Origin: Acanthosoma haemorrhoidale
Lineage: Eukaryota; Arthropoda; Insecta; Hemiptera; Acanthosomatidae
NCBI GenBank assembly: GCA_930367205.1
Contig: OV884012.1
Span: forward strand, 150,303,405 to 150,367,404
Reading direction: 5' to 3'
DNA length: 64,000 nt
This document shows positions 1-13,465 of the stretch, piece by piece. A model generated the notes under the pieces. It was given only the letters and a program-made list of their open reading frames with translations. It did no database searches and had not been told where the DNA came from. Numbering within the stretch: position 1 is the first letter of the stretch; every line of letters starts with the position of its first letter. A program made the position numbers and the translations under genes.

Positions 1-442
1 TTCTAAGTTTATGAAATTCCACAGTAGCCTTTCCAACTACCCTAATCCTGTAGCACAGTCATTGCACTGCGCCACTCATCCCTATAATCCTCCTTGGAGA
101 CTGAAACGGCAGTGGCCTCGTGACCTGCTATAAACGCGTGACATCGGGGGTCCTGGCAATGGCCAGTTACTCCAATCATGTCCTGAGCGTCTGTGGCTCT
201 CGCGCTCTTGGTCAGCCTCTACTGGCTAGTATCCGGTGACGCGGCTGACGGAGGAGCGTGGGGGACTTCCCAAGACTCCGCTTTCTCTTCGCATGTGGAT
301 TTGGGAGGTCTCTGGGCTGTCTGTAAATATTGTATGAATGAGTGAGTGAATGATGAATTGTAAATATGGTATGAATGAAAGCGTTTATCGCAATTACTGA
401 TTGCCTTATAAAAGGCAGATTGTAATTATACCCCAATAAAGA
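1..442 (+). mobile_element. J1 Jockey-like non-LTR retrotransposon, 3' end
   Basis: The first bases are already inside the element, so its 5' part lies outside the window. Positions 2-130 encode the C-terminal end of the reverse transcriptase ORF (SKFMKFHSSLSN ... LKRQWPRDLL, stop at 131-133). The 3' UTR of about 300 bp ends in a GCCTTATAAAAGGC hairpin followed by GCAGATTGTAA and an AATAAAG terminus. The same layout recurs in 13 other copies here. Seen: coding tail, UTR and terminus. Known: Jockey-like elements insert with variable 5' truncation. The copy cannot move by itself. Confidence 0.85.
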
Positions 443-1734
443 GTATAGTATAAAATATTTGTGTATACCATTGTTTTGATTGTATTCACAATAAAGCTTT
501 TCTTTCTTTTCTTTTAAAAGACTCTCCTTTAACGCACCCTCCTCTGCAAAGATTATTTAAGTCAGTAAATATTAGCAATGATGAGAAAATAAACGAAGGC
601 AAAGAATCATTGCAACGCACAAGTCGATGAGCTCCAAGCTTATCAGAAGCGCCCACTAAAACAAAGGGCTGAATTCAGTACCATCTCAAGACAAAACACA
701 AGTTATGTATGTTCAGTAAGTGATGATATATCTTCCTGAAGTAGCAGACAGTAAGCCTCTACTAGTACCTGTAAAGGAGTAACGCTACTAAGGTTAGGCA
801 CTGTACACAGATCAGGTGTTTAGTTAATTGGACTCCTCAATGCAGAGGAGATAGCTACTAAGTACATCTATGGGGGCTGTTTATGAAAATAACTTCTTCA
901 TTGCGAATCTCACGTTTCACTGTTCCAAAAAACCACGTATAAAATATAATCACACATAAACTAAAGTTGAAGAAAAACCTTAATGGATTGTTCTCGACTA
1001 TACTGAACAGGTTCGACTATGACAAGTGCTCAGGCGCGCCCTGGTCCTGCTCCCAGTGACTGACAGGAGTCTGCAGAGGAGCATATGCTCCATTGTTGCC
1101 ACTCATCGGCCCTGCATAATGTAGCCGACTCAATTAGCCTACGAGCATATGCCTCATATAGGATTCCCTATGACTCCACAACAATGTCCTACAATCGGCT
1201 CTTTTCCTTCCGCTTATCAATTATGAATTCCGTTTACCTAACAATATCCACTGTTTGAATAAGATTCACAACTTGTTATGCGTCATAATTCTGTTAGTTT
1301 TTCCCCTCACGTTTAATCTGTTTATACTCCTCTCCTTTCTAGTGAGTCTCTTTAATCCTGTAGCTATTGTTTCGTCTGAAAAAAAAATCCAATTTAAAAC
1401 GAAACCAGTTCCGCTGAATGTAAACATAAAGATTGTGGCATGGATTAAAATTTTAATTGCAGTTAACTCTCCAGTATATTCTCGTCATAACCACGTGACA
1501 GTAAATATAACTCAGTATATATCCGGATAAACGAAGAGTTCTCGGCTAAGAGTGTTATCTACTAGCGCGTAAATGTGGATGTGTACCTGCGTTTGTCTGC
1601 CATTACTACCATGTAATATCGGCTTTCACAATTATTATCTTCTGAACATCTTTTGATCAAAAACCAACTGATGATGTATATCACCGGCTCTGATGAACGT
1701 GCCCCGGGACATCAGCCATCTTTACAAAACTGCC
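443..1734. other. Unannotated AT-rich DNA
   Basis: No element or conserved coding region recognised. A 91-codon hydrophobic ORF at 1255-1530 (+) matches nothing I know and lies in low-complexity AT-rich DNA. A perfect 14-bp palindrome, GGAGCATATGCTCC, sits at 1078-1091. Confidence 0.5.
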
Positions 1735-2478
1735 GCAAATAAAAAGACCAGAACTAAACATACGCTTTGAACAACTGTACAGACTCCTTAAAAGGACATC
1801 CAATCGCTCAATAGAAAATAAACTGCTGATTTACAAAGTTATACCTAAGCCAATCTGGACATACGGAATAGAGCTATGGGGGACAGCAAAAAAGTCGAAC
1901 ATCAAGCGTATCCAATCCTTTCAATCAAAAGTCCTGAGAACAATAATGAATGCCACTTATTACGTCAGCAACAAAGCCCTTCATAACGATCTTGATATAC
2001 CTTACATTCTTGAATTCATCCCTTCCAAGTTGATTAAATTCCATAGCAACCTATCCAACCACCCTAATCCCCTAGCACAGTCATTGCACTGCACCACTTA
2101 TCCCTATAACCTCCTCGGATACTAAAGCGGCAGTGGCTTCGTGACCTGCTATAAATGCGTAACAGTGGGAGTCTTGGCAATATCTCCAATCATTTCCTGA
2201 GCTTATGTGGCTCCCGCGCTCTTCGTCAGCCTCTACTGGCTTGTATCCGGTGATGCGGCTGAAGGAGGAGCGTGAGGGAATTCCCAAGATTCCGCTTCCT
2301 CTTTCGCATGCGAGGGAGGTGACAACCATGTGGATTTGGGAGGTCTCTGGGCTGTTTGTATATACTGTATGAATCAGCGAGTGATTGATGAATTGTAAAT
2401 ATGATATGAATGAAAAAATTTATCACAATTACTTATTGCCCAATGAGGCAGATTGTAATTTTATTATAATAAAAAAAA
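1735..2478 (+). mobile_element. J1 non-LTR retrotransposon, 5'-truncated copy
   Basis: From about 1735 the sequence encodes the C-terminal part of the J1 reverse transcriptase protein (KRPELNIRFEQLYRLL, then IELWGTAKKSNIKRIQSFQS and YYVSNKALHNDLDIPYILEF), followed by the J1 3' UTR and a hairpin of the GCCCAATGAGGC type at about 2437. The coding part ends early compared with other copies (after TTYPYNLLGY), so the stop context has drifted. The insertion ends in an A-rich tract. I found no convincing target-site duplication. Dead copy. Confidence 0.85.
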
Positions 2479-2593
2479 ATAGGGCTGACCAAATAGTAAG
2501 TCTTTAATAAAAATTGATTGTAGGTATCACATAAATTCAACAAAATTTATAATTATTCCCTTCAGTGGAACAGATATAATGTGGCCAAAGTAC

Positions 2594-3135
2594 TTAGGCA
2601 GACATTTTAAGTTCTTGCTTCAACATCAACCCCTTTTCCACAGTTTCATTATCAGTGCATAGCACGTTTCCTTTTGATTCAAATCTCAAGGCTACAGGTA
2701 AAACATAGGCCCGTGTAGGGATAAATACTAAATGGCAGAATAAATCTAAGAGTTTTGTCTTAAAGAGTCCATGTCGTGACATGGTTCTATGATAGGATAA
2801 TAGCTTTCTTAGGTGTGCCTAAATAGCACTTACATGTTAGTATAAGCTATTGACGCTTACACACACGCATGTTTTCTCGGTGTGTGTGTGGTCCACAGAG
2901 GCACAGATACCATGTGGGAAAACACTCGGAGTTATCTTGTCATTCCAAGACGAGTTCCTGCTTCAACCTCAGCTCCTTCCCACAGCTTCATTGACGGTGT
3001 CTAGTACGATGTAAACACCGTTTTCTTTGCTTCCATTCGTAGAGATTGCCACGAGATTGGTATAACGCCGGTCCTTAGGGTGATGGATACGAACTGGCAA
3101 AAGGAATTAGAAGCTTTTCTTTTCGCCAGTCCATA
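2594..3135 (-). repeat. Two diverged tandem copies of an unknown, possibly coding segment
   Basis: Segments 2594-2780 and 2940-3135 align along their length; for example TTCTTGCTTCAAC / TTCCTGCTTCAAC, then CCACAGTTTCATT / CCCACAGCTTCATT. On the minus strand copy one is open for 62 codons (MSRHGLFKTKLLDLFCHLV...). The equivalent reading of copy two needs a frame change and meets a stop. Protein-level resemblance that survives DNA divergence suggests a former coding unit, but I do not recognise the family. A short CA/GT-rich stretch lies between the copies. Confidence 0.45.
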
Positions 3136-3484
3136 AGAAATCTCCCGACAATAGATGGAGGATGTATTAGTTAAATTTTTATTTTGTATAACTTCATACT
3201 AACCTTTATTAAGGATGTTATCCGGGAACAAAAGAAAAAAACGAAATTAAAATTTAACGATTTTCGTGCTGTTAATCAATAAGCTGAGTTTAGCGATACA
3301 ACACCAAAAGGCACCGCAGCAGTAACTCTACTTTAAGACAGGTATGTAACGTCATATTTTGTTTGTTTTGATTTACAATTATGGTTTACAGAGTTCATAG
3401 TAAGGTGGCATATACTTATGTCTCATATTTTTAAGGACAGTCCCTTCTTCCGCGTTTATTCGATGCCCACCCCTCGTACACCAA

Positions 3485-4384
3485 CGAGGTTTAATCAAAA
3501 AGTAACAAGAATTTTTGTTTACCTTAAAAATATTTTTTTTATTCATCAATAGCAATTTTGTTCCGCTCAAAGTAATCCCTTGTGACTTAAAGACTTATGC
3601 CAGCGGTTTTCCATTCTTCGAAGTACTTTTCAAATTCACGTTTCGATATAGCTCTTAGCTCCTTCAGCGATTCTTCTTTTATCTCATCAATGGTGTCAAA
3701 ACGTCGTCCTTTCAAGTTATTTTTCACCTTCGGAAACCAAAAGAAGTCGCAGAGAACTATGTCCGGCGAATACGGTGGCTGAGGTAGCACAATTGTGTTG
3801 TTTTTTTTCTAAAAAATTACGAACAATCAGTGAGGCGTGAGCAGGAGCGTTATCGTAATGCAATTTCCACGGATTTCTTTACCACAATTCCGGTCATTTT
3901 TATCGGATCGCTTCCTACAAACGGCGCATTACATCCAAGTAATATCCTTTCTTCTGGCAGGAACTCATGAAGCACTAAGCCATTGAAATCGAATAAAAAA
4001 GTGAGAAGGACCTTCACTTTTGATCGAACTTGTCGAATTTTTTTTGTTGAATACCACTCATAAACTCTTGTTCCTTTATTCATGATAAATTCGTCAAAAG
4101 CCACTGTCAACATTTCAAAAACTTTGCTGCACTTTATTTTATTTTGTTGCCAAAATTTAATACAAATTCTTTGATCCATTTTTTTTCGAAACTAAAAATC
4201 GCCGAGAACGCTAAAACACGTATAACCTCAGTGACTGCTACTAAAAAAGTTAAGATTGAGAACAGCTGCAAGTTTTAACGTATTTCAGAGACATATGTAG
4301 CAACATGATAAAAAAAAATGTTACCATCGGAATTATAACGCCCAAGAAACTATAAAATTCTCGTTACTTTTTGATAAAACCTCG
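3485..4384 (-). mobile_element. mariner (DD34D-type) transposon, 900 bp, internally deleted
   Basis: The ends are 31-bp terminal inverted repeats (3485-3515 and 4354-4384) starting CGAGGTTT and containing ATCAAAAAGTAAC, with only two mismatches. The right end is followed by TA at 4385-4386; the left is preceded by AA, so the expected TA duplication is damaged on that side. Intact mariners are about 1.3 kb, so roughly 400 bp are missing. The relic transposase lies between the repeats on the minus strand. Autonomous movement is not possible, though the TIRs look good enough that mobilisation in trans cannot be excluded. Confidence 0.9.
3587..4179 (-). pseudogene. mariner transposase pseudogene
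   Basis: Start at 4179: the N-terminus (MDQRICIKF, then KCSKVFEMLTVAFDE and TRVYEWY) is the usual mariner helix-turn-helix region. The sequence then jumps to VKVLLTFLFDFNGLVLHEF, so the linker and the block holding the first catalytic Asp (TGDE region) are lost. Near 3800-3850 HYDNAPAHASLI keeps the second Asp, and after a frameshift PPYSPDIVLCDFF keeps the third at DD34D spacing. A further frame change gives the C-terminal tail, part of which reads KNIFKVNKNSCYFLIKPRW inside the left TIR. Family limb within mariner not determined. Confidence 0.9.
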
Positions 4385-5574
<1,190 letters not shown>

Positions 5575-7271
5575 CAGCTTATTTTGCTTGAATAAATGCA
5601 CCTATAGATATAGAAATAGTTCTATTGGCCAGCTATGCTAGAGGTAGTATCGTTTCCCAGTATAGGGAGCGGCTAAACTACCGTTATTTGACGAGGCATG
5701 TGCCTCAGAAATAGACTCATTTGTTTGTTCCTCTAACTAAAAAGTATAGTAATGCCTCTGTGTTTACACAGGTATTTCTTCCAGTTAGATTATGTATGGT
5801 GTTTTCTTTTTGGTCGATACGAAACAAAGTCAAAACTAATAAACCAATGAACGATATAAAAAAACGTTGTAGCAGGGTTTATAACTATCAGGACTATAGT
5901 TCTATTTGTGATTAATAAAATAGGGGCTATTTTCATTTCAGTTTCATGAGCTTAAATTTTCTTCATTGTATTATTTTTACAAAAGCGTATTTCATATTTA
6001 TTATTTTTAATGATTTTACGGTTGTTAACGTTTGGAGAGAGATAAGGTTTTTTCGGCCCCAGTTATTTTATCATACGTCAACAGTAGAGTTTCTGGCATC
6101 TGCACTTAAAGGTTTAAAGTTTATGTCCAGCATTAGATCTGGTTAATTTATTAGTGTCAAGATCGTTCCGAGATTAAGAGTTGGAGTGAGAAAACTGTTC
6201 ATTTAATTTATTTCCAAGAGTGGCTGGCTATTTGAAGTAGCATTGAACGCAATTCTTATAAGGTGAATTTCCTATAACATATTATTTCTTCAACTGAACA
6301 TGTAAGAAACCTTATTTTTTTGGCCGATTTGGCTATACAATCCACAAAAATTGTTCCTGCTTTGGCACCTCCTAAACAAAATTTAACAAAAACAAATTCA
6401 TCCATCTTCAAATCATCTGGAAAACAGCTGTAGGTAAAGAGAATCAATCGTGAAACTTACACGGCTATTTCCAAAGGAGCTCTACTTCACAGTTGACGGA
6501 ATCCGACGAAATGAGTCAAAAGTTGCACCATTGGATCTACTCCAGAACTTCGTCAGGGCTCCGAGAGGGACTATATAAAAACAAGTAATTAGCGAAGTTG
6601 GCACAAACTTGAAAACTTCCCCGAGCCATCCAGGCTACGAAAATCTTGGCTCAGGGGAGAGGCTGGAGTTAAAAGTAAATTTAAATTATGTAAAAGACCT
6701 CACAACTCCGTTGCCCCGCCGACCATCTTATTAGTCTAAACATTAAACTAACGGTTAAATTGCAACCACCAACTTGTACCTCAGAAGTCCATAATGAGAA
6801 GTCTACCACTATTTATAGTAAAACTGATTCTATATATATAAAGCAGAAAATATTTTCGGATGAAAAATATATTTTATGGTAAATATCTAATAGTGTTTCC
6901 TAAATACTTTTGATTCAGATAGGACGATCACCCGAAATTCTGCAAAAATAATATTTAGATTTTACAAAAAATTTAGGTGAAGATTTATTCACGACCTCAA
7001 AATTTTCCTTTCAATGATCTATTTATTCTAAATTCTTATCGTTGTGAAAATATTGTGTATTAGCGCGCCCTCGCCATTGAAAAATAGTCTTTACATCATC
7101 TTATTCAGAAATTAACTTTTTCCTTATGCTTTCAAAAGTTTTATTCCGTTTATTTTTGTATTATAATCATTTATCAATAATGAACATTTCTGATGGCTTT
7201 TATCTAATAAAGTAACCGTAATATTAAATATTTTGCCTAAATTATCTACATAAGATTTCAATGTTATTGAC
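5575..7271. other. Unannotated AT-rich DNA
   Basis: Only short ORFs without recognisable domains. No repeat copies that I could match elsewhere in the window. Confidence 0.5.
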
Positions 7272-7456
7272 CACATAAACTACCTACCCTATACCTCTTC
7301 ACCTGAACATAGTGCATTGTCGGGGCACATACCTATCAGATATAGTCAGATAGTACAGTAGTAAGACACGTCATGAAGCAATTGTCCAGGTCATAGCCTA
7401 ATCGACTTCGTCACTAGGGCTAGGGTAACTAGGCACCCCCTCGTAACGACCCAACA
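7272..7456 (-). mobile_element. S-LTR fragment, 185 bp
   Basis: Minus strand: starts TGTTGGGTCGTTACGAGG at 7456 and carries the alternative head shared with the copy at 42402 (GTGCCTAGTTACCCTAG, GACCTGGACAATTG), then the common body as far as TTTATGTGGTC, where it is truncated. Confidence 0.75.
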
Positions 7457-10400
7457 AAGATTTTTAAGTTAGTTACTTTGTTGCTGATGAAATACTAATT
7501 ACTTAATATAATATGTAAAATAAGTTCTATTAAACTAACAGGGGGGTCACTGATGTCAATGAATTGACTTTTTTTTTTAGTGATACTAGGTCAAACAAAA
7601 TTTTACACTTGTCCAAACATTCTTGCTAATGCGTCTTAGGTGCCAAAGAAAAAAAATTTACAATTTATGAATGTTTAAGAATTACTCTTATTATTTTGTT
7701 CTACAAATAAAGGATATTATTATTAGACATGAACACAGATACCAATGACAAGAAATCAACGAGCAGACGGGATTGCAATAAGTGCTGCTACAGAAGCAGC
7801 TGAAGAAACGGGACCGTGCTTAGCTCAGTACTCCCCCATAGATGGATGACTTTCTCAGTCCATGACAGCATTCCAGTGGAATATGACGACAGAAAACCTA
7901 CAAAGAGTTCAATTAGACCAAGTTCAGTCTAAGTAAGAATTCAATTTCTAATAGCCACCATAGCAGACTGTTATGGCGGAAAGGAATGCACCCACGACCC
8001 ATCCATGGTATCTTGACGCCTTGTAAAAATATATTTATAGGGAAATTCCACAAAACTGCAGCCCTTACATTGACAAAATATACAATCATTAAGTTTCAAA
8101 TGAAAAAAAAATTTTTAAATGTTGGATGTGAAAATACAAAACAATATGTAAATTAAGGAAGGACAGAGTGATATGGAAGAGATTGGGAGCGATCCAAAGA
8201 GAGAATTATTCATGGACAGCATCAATGACCTCGTGGGTTGATACGCTGCAAAGCAATAATAATAACTCTACTAAAATTAAAGGAAGATAAATGAAATGCA
8301 CTCCTATTTACCTTTTCATTTATGAAGATTGGAGGATAAAGCTCTCAAAAGGAGCAGAGAAACATTACGTAAGTGAATCACTTACTAGTATTACTTACCT
8401 AGTAATACTTACTTATTGGAATTGAACAAGGAATAGTAAAGAATTGAAACATGGTTTTCAATAAAAACCTTCACATATTGACAGAACAAACCATGAAATT
8501 AAAAATATACTCCAATTAAAACCTGGGGACTTTTGACACAATCTCCTTTTCCTGATAGCATTTTTTCCCTTCCAAAGTGTCATAATTTTCTGAATCTCTC
8601 ATGGCTTTCTATACATTGCTTGACAACTGTCCATATTTCTTGTTATTGTCAGATTTTTTTCTGCTTGTCCTCCTGAATGTGCTTTGCTTAATCTACATAT
8701 ACATAAATTGTGCATGTTTATTACCAACATTTGACAACTCAAGATCGTGAAAATGACTGGCAACTCCATAACAAATGGTTACTTAGCATTAATATGTTAT
8801 CATAATGAGAAGAAAAAACAAGCTATGATTTCAATGTCCTAATTAATAATAAGTAATATGTTGACTATGTTGACAAAAAGCCATTCAAATCGTCTTTGAC
8901 ACTTGTTTACTGCTCCAACGAAACAGTTGCTTTGGTAACTGTTACCTAATAAGTTATTTTGGCTAACTTTTGTTTTACAGAGGAATAAACTAAGTTGACG
9001 GCACTTTGGGTGTTTTTCAGTTGTGTGTTAATATCAGCTAATAAAATTAATAAATGATTTAAATATTCTGCTGTTGAAGCCAAAGCTAATATCCCTCTAC
9101 TTTTCCTCCAATTATTTTATAAATATCGTAATAAAATTTGACTAATTTGTGTTGGTCGTAAGTATTTTTCGGGCATAGGAAAGGAAATAAAATAAATGTG
9201 TTTGTTTGTGATTCGAATGTAAATTTTCTAATTGAAATAAGGATAGATAGAAAACTCAGGGGAAAATAAAATTATACAGACAAAATAGATTATGACTAAA
9301 TATGACATTTAGAGCGTTCGGACTAGAAAAATAGAAACGCCAAAATAATGTAATTAGTGACATTATTTTGTGATTGCTTCAAATTTAAAACTTTATTATA
9401 TTAAAGAGTTTTTATCTTAAGAAATTGAACCATTCAAAAATTACATTTTATGGCTATTATAAATATATTCGGGTGATGAGTGAAGATAATAAAAAAATGA
9501 TGTGTTTGCTTACGTTTAACAGAGGCGTCAAAAAGTGTTCAGAAGAACCATACACACATTAAATCACTGAATACCCTAACACATCAACTAACAAAATTAC
9601 CAACACCGCAGAGTATTCTACCCATACTCCTCTACTCACTGCTACTTGTGAGCATGTTTAAGTTACTAAGATCTAATGCACATCACTCCAATTAAATCAT
9701 GATAATTACACCAGACAACAGCCGAGATAAATTATTACTATAGTCTTCCATGAATAAGTGAGTTCAAAACAGGCAATTGAATGAATTATATGTATTGTCA
9801 TCATGAGACTGTCATGGAGTTCATGCAGACATCACTTTTGGCTTTTTCATAAGAAACCGGATATTCAACAGGGAAATTGTACATATCTCTCGTGTGCCAC
9901 CGCCATCGATTTTAACTAACCATCGATTCAAATTTTCTTAATGCAGTCGTCTAGGTTGGGTGTGGCAAAAGAGCACCGACCCCATATTTTCAAAATTAGG
10001 CGTTTTGAAATCCAGTGTGCTCTGAATGAAGCCCCTCCAAACATAAAAAACTTGATATCTCAAAAATTAAGAAAGTTATCAAAGTAATTAAAATATATCA
10101 CCCCATTACTACTCAACGATTTTATGCAGGATTCATCATTGGGACAAAAGTCAACCAAATTTTTCAGTAATTCATCATTAAAAAATAAGGCATGATCTAC
10201 CTGTTGTCTGTTTGAAAAGAAAAAGTGTGTTCAAGATATTTTCTGATAACTTAACCCGCGAAGCGGAAGGTGGATAACACTTGTAATTAGAAATTTAGAT
10301 CTACCGAATCCGAATCGGCCAACTAGATTACAATTATATAGTTGAAGTCGTATTACGGAAGTTCAGCGTGCCTTGTACCTTTCCTGCAATGTTGCCGAGG

Positions 10401-10675
10401 ATTTTTTTTCCAATGTGCTGAATATGCCGTTGGTTTTCCTTTCTTTCGGAAATGAAAATTTGGACGAATTGCAAGTTGAGCCTCGAGGTACATACGAACT
10501 AAAACGTTTCTATGTGTGTAATCCTGCACAAAATAACTTCTTCGCGTCACTCCTGTAACTTCTGTTACTTGTGGTCAAGGTCCTATGTAATTCGTTTCCA
10601 TACAATTGTTTAATTGATTTTTTATAGAATACAATGTAGTTAAAATTGAAATTATAGATATTAACATTAGACAGT
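7457..10675. other. Long AT-rich stretch without recognisable genes
   Basis: About 3.2 kb with no ORF above 70 codons that I can attribute. Two overlapping antisense ORFs at 10353-10558 are unrecognised. The character fits an intron or intergenic spacer. Confidence 0.5.
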
Positions 10676-10930
10676 GTGTTACACCTTAGGGGAATGTCAA
10701 GAAGAGCTTGCAAAATCATCTACATGACATTCTTAAGGGAAGTTACTTATGGGAGTGACGCCTGGGGCCAGAGAAAGACTCAATTTCTGGGAAAGAAAAG
10801 ACCAGAACAGGGTCAATGGTGGATCAGAACAAATCAAGAATTATGCAAGCATGTTCAAAATGTTTCAACTTGATCAGATCTGGGAGAGATTCTATTCTGT
10901 TCAAGATCCGAATACCCAGATTGAGGTGGC
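10676..10930 (+). pseudogene. Possible non-LTR reverse transcriptase C-terminal relic
   Basis: The peptide RACKIIYMTFLREVTYGSDA, followed by WGQR, resembles the segment just after the reverse transcriptase core of non-LTR elements (pattern K-IY ... V-YGS-W). After it a different frame stays open (MGVTPGARERLNFW...). The match is short and rests on pattern memory only. It does not match J1, J2 or J3. Confidence 0.35.
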
Positions 10931-11530
10931 CACAGGATTTGGAAGAAGAAAAATAAATTAAATTATTAATGAAAAAAATGGCAAGGCATAGGATAGTTTA
11001 TACCGAAAATATAACGTATGTATCCCAATTTTTATAATAAATTAATACTATTGGAAATAAATCAAATTCGACTCCATTGAAACTCTCCCCAGCCCTTGCA
11101 ATACCAATGGCAGGTGATACTCTTGAGAACCTGAGTGTCGGAGGCGTGGACAGTAACGCAGACAGCTAGAGGCCTCTCCAGGTAAACAGTTTGCCCAGAG
11201 GTCGAGTTAATATTTCCGAACGGTAGCTGGTGTTGGCCAGCCATTGAATATTTGAGAGTGGCTTGTTATGAATAGATGAGGTTGGAGGCCGGACTCAAAC
11301 CCGGAATTATTCAGGGACTGGGTCTCCTTTTTACTCGCGGTGGTGTCCCGTGGGTCTGTGTCTTCTGCCCCACCTTCAATAATACACCGCTTGTCCTCCT
11401 GTCCACATCCTTCTGTCATCTCTTGTCCTGTAACCATCAGCTAAATCGCTTATCTCATCTGAGTAACTCATCTGAGTGGATTTATTCGCACTTACAATAA
11501 AATTATACATATTGCTTTTCATACTCAAAA
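10931..11530. other. Unannotated interval, partly GC-richer
   Basis: Positions 11080-11440 are less AT-rich than the surroundings and hold overlapping ORFs on both strands, none recognised. Nothing I could pair with another part of the window. Confidence 0.4.
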
Positions 11531-11801
11531 ACTTTATGGTAAAATTACAATCTGGCTTATTGGACAATAAGTAATTGTGATAAATTTTCCAGAGACTTCC
11601 CAAATCCGCATAGTTGCCACCTCCCTCTCATGCGAAAGAGGAAGCGGAGTATTCGGAAGTCGCCCACGCTCCTCCATCAGCCGCGTCACCGGATACGAGC
11701 CAGTGGAGGCTGACCAAGAGCCCGAGAGCCACATACGCTCAGGACATGATTGGAGAAACTTGTCATTGCCAGGTCTCCCACTGTCATGTATTTATAGCAG
11801 G
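11531..11801 (-). mobile_element. J1 3' UTR fragment
   Basis: Plus strand begins CTTTATGGTAAAATTACAAT, the reverse complement of a J1 tail, and runs to the J1 stop region (CCTGCTATAAATAC on the minus strand) at 11801. Only the 3' UTR remains. The hairpin is decayed on one arm (GTCCAATAAGCC). Confidence 0.8.
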
Positions 11802-12270
11802 TGAAAATTATATTTTAATAATAATGAGTATCTATTCACTAATAACAGACTTATGTTGATGATGATGCTTTAATGTTCCCATGATTTAATAACATAAGCT
11901 TTATTAGTCCAGCCAAAACTATTACAGCCAGGAAAAAATTACAAGTTATTTATGAGTAAATGGACGAACAACTACATAAAAGAATGCCCCTCTTTTTATT
12001 ATAGTTCCATAATTTGGGTAACCCAATGTAAAACCCGATGTCAAGAATACCTTTGACGTAAAGATAGTCAATTTGTTATAAATTTTACCAAAACATCACA
12101 CATTGTTGTACTCTTTCCAGAATTTGCAATAACATTAACATACGCTTCCTATAAATGGGGGTTATTTATTGCTACGTTCACATGAAAACCTTTAAATAAC
12201 TATATTAGAACATAAATAAATTTAAAGTGAACAAAACTATAAATGCCGTATTTGAACAAATGTAATAACT
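11802..12270. other. Unannotated AT-rich DNA
   Basis: No coding signal or repeat recognised; AT-rich spacer between a J1 tail and the J2 tail array. Confidence 0.5.
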
Positions 12271-12472
12271 GTAGTCCTTTTTTTTTTTTTTTTTTTTCTT
12301 TCATAGCCTCTTAAAATTTACAGATAATTATATATCAGGTGCGTCTATTTACAAATCATTTTTGTATTTCCTTTAGCGTCGCTACATTATATACAGGTTT
12401 TGTTATTTTATAAAAATTATATAATGAATAAACAAGTATAATGATGATGAACTAGATTTAAATATGTAGTCC
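12271..12472 (-). mobile_element. J2 3'-tail copy 1 of a tandem array
   Basis: GTAGTCC (12271-12277) is followed by a T tract, the reverse complement of a poly(A) tail, then about 170 bp of J2 3' UTR (CTTTCATAGCC ... ACAGGTTTTGTTATTT) ending again at GTAGTCC. It is nearly identical to the next copy (I see one difference, apart from the T-tract), so the two arose very recently or by local duplication. Confidence 0.8.
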
Positions 12473-12667
12473 TTTTTTTTTTTTTTTTTTTTTCTTTCAT
12501 AGCCTCTTTAAATTTACAGATAATTATATATCAGGTGCGTCTATTTACAAATCATTTTTGTATTTCCTTTAGCGTCGCTACATTATATACAGGTTTTGTT
12601 ATTTTATAAAAATTATATAATGAATAAACAAGTATAATGATGATGAACTAGATTTAAATATGTAGTC
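12473..12667 (-). mobile_element. J2 3'-tail copy 2 of a tandem array
   Basis: T tract plus the same 3' UTR segment as copy 1, with a period of 195-196 bp. The junction to the following copy again reads TATGTAGTC then T(n). No coding sequence is included. Confidence 0.8.
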
Positions 12668-13465
12668 TTTTTTTTTTTTTTTTTTTTTTTTTCTTCATAG
12701 CCCCTTTAAACTTACAGACAATTATATACAATTATAGATCCTCAAGTGAATCCATTTACAAATTATTCTGTATTTCCTGTAGCATCACTACAATATATAC
12801 AGGTTTTGTTATTTTATAGAAATTATATAATCAAATAAACAAGCATAATGATATACATTATACGTGACTTGACTAAACTGACTAATAAGGTGATGGGGCT
12901 CACCTTTTTGATCAACCTTAAAACTAACTTACATACTAATTCTTATCCTAATTTTTCCCCGACAGTCTGTTGCCATCGATGCGGGAAGGGTGGTGGGGTC
13001 ATAGTGTTAAACACTGGATTTGTCAGGTGCTGCAACGAGTCAAAAAACTTAATGTGTCTCCGGCGGATGAACTCACCCACCGACGGCACACCAAGCAACG
13101 GGTGCAGGTCAGCGTTCTTCAACCTCTCGAAAGAGGTATGTCGGACCACTTTTCGCATGATTCTATTCTGGAAGTGTTGGATACATTTGGCTGTATTGTC
13201 AGTCAAGTGGGTAAATAGCGGGGCACCGTACAGCAGAGCTGACCGGAGGACACATTTATATATCATCAATTTAAGACGAAGCGACAGGTTAGGTGAAGTT
13301 AGCAAGTGCGATAGCCGGTAAGACCTTTGTCGTACTTTTTCTATTTTATTACTAAAATGAGTAGAGAAATGGAGATGCCTATCCATTTTTATACCCAAAT
13401 AGTGCATTGAGAAAGCTGGTGAGCTCTCTTGCCCTCCCACGCTATACTGATTACATATGAAGTCC
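12668..13465 (-). mobile_element. J2 Jockey-like non-LTR retrotransposon, 5'-truncated
   Basis: Minus strand, from the J3 tail junction at 13465 down to a poly(A) tail (T tract at 12668-12692). It holds the C-terminal part of the J2 ORF and a 3' UTR that differs from tail copies 1 and 2 at many sites, so it is an older insertion. The 5' truncation falls exactly next to the poly(A) tract of J3. Confidence 0.85.
12943..13463 (-). pseudogene. J2 reverse transcriptase ORF, C-terminal remnant
   Basis: About 170 codons open to a stop at 12943. Recognisable blocks in order: YLGIKMDRHLHFSTHFSNKI (end of the reverse transcriptase core), RLKLMIYKCVLRSALLYGAP, then RRRHIKFFDSLQHLTNPVF near the C-terminus. 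These are the usual post-catalytic motifs of Jockey-clade ORF2. The endonuclease and the catalytic reverse transcriptase blocks are missing. The open frame continues upstream into poly-lysine codons that are only the neighbouring poly(A) tail. Confidence 0.85.

Noticed and set aside
1255..1530. 91-codon hydrophobic ORF as a membrane protein gene
   Set aside because: AT-rich, Ile/Leu/Val composition as expected by chance in such DNA; no family resemblance, no splice or promoter context.
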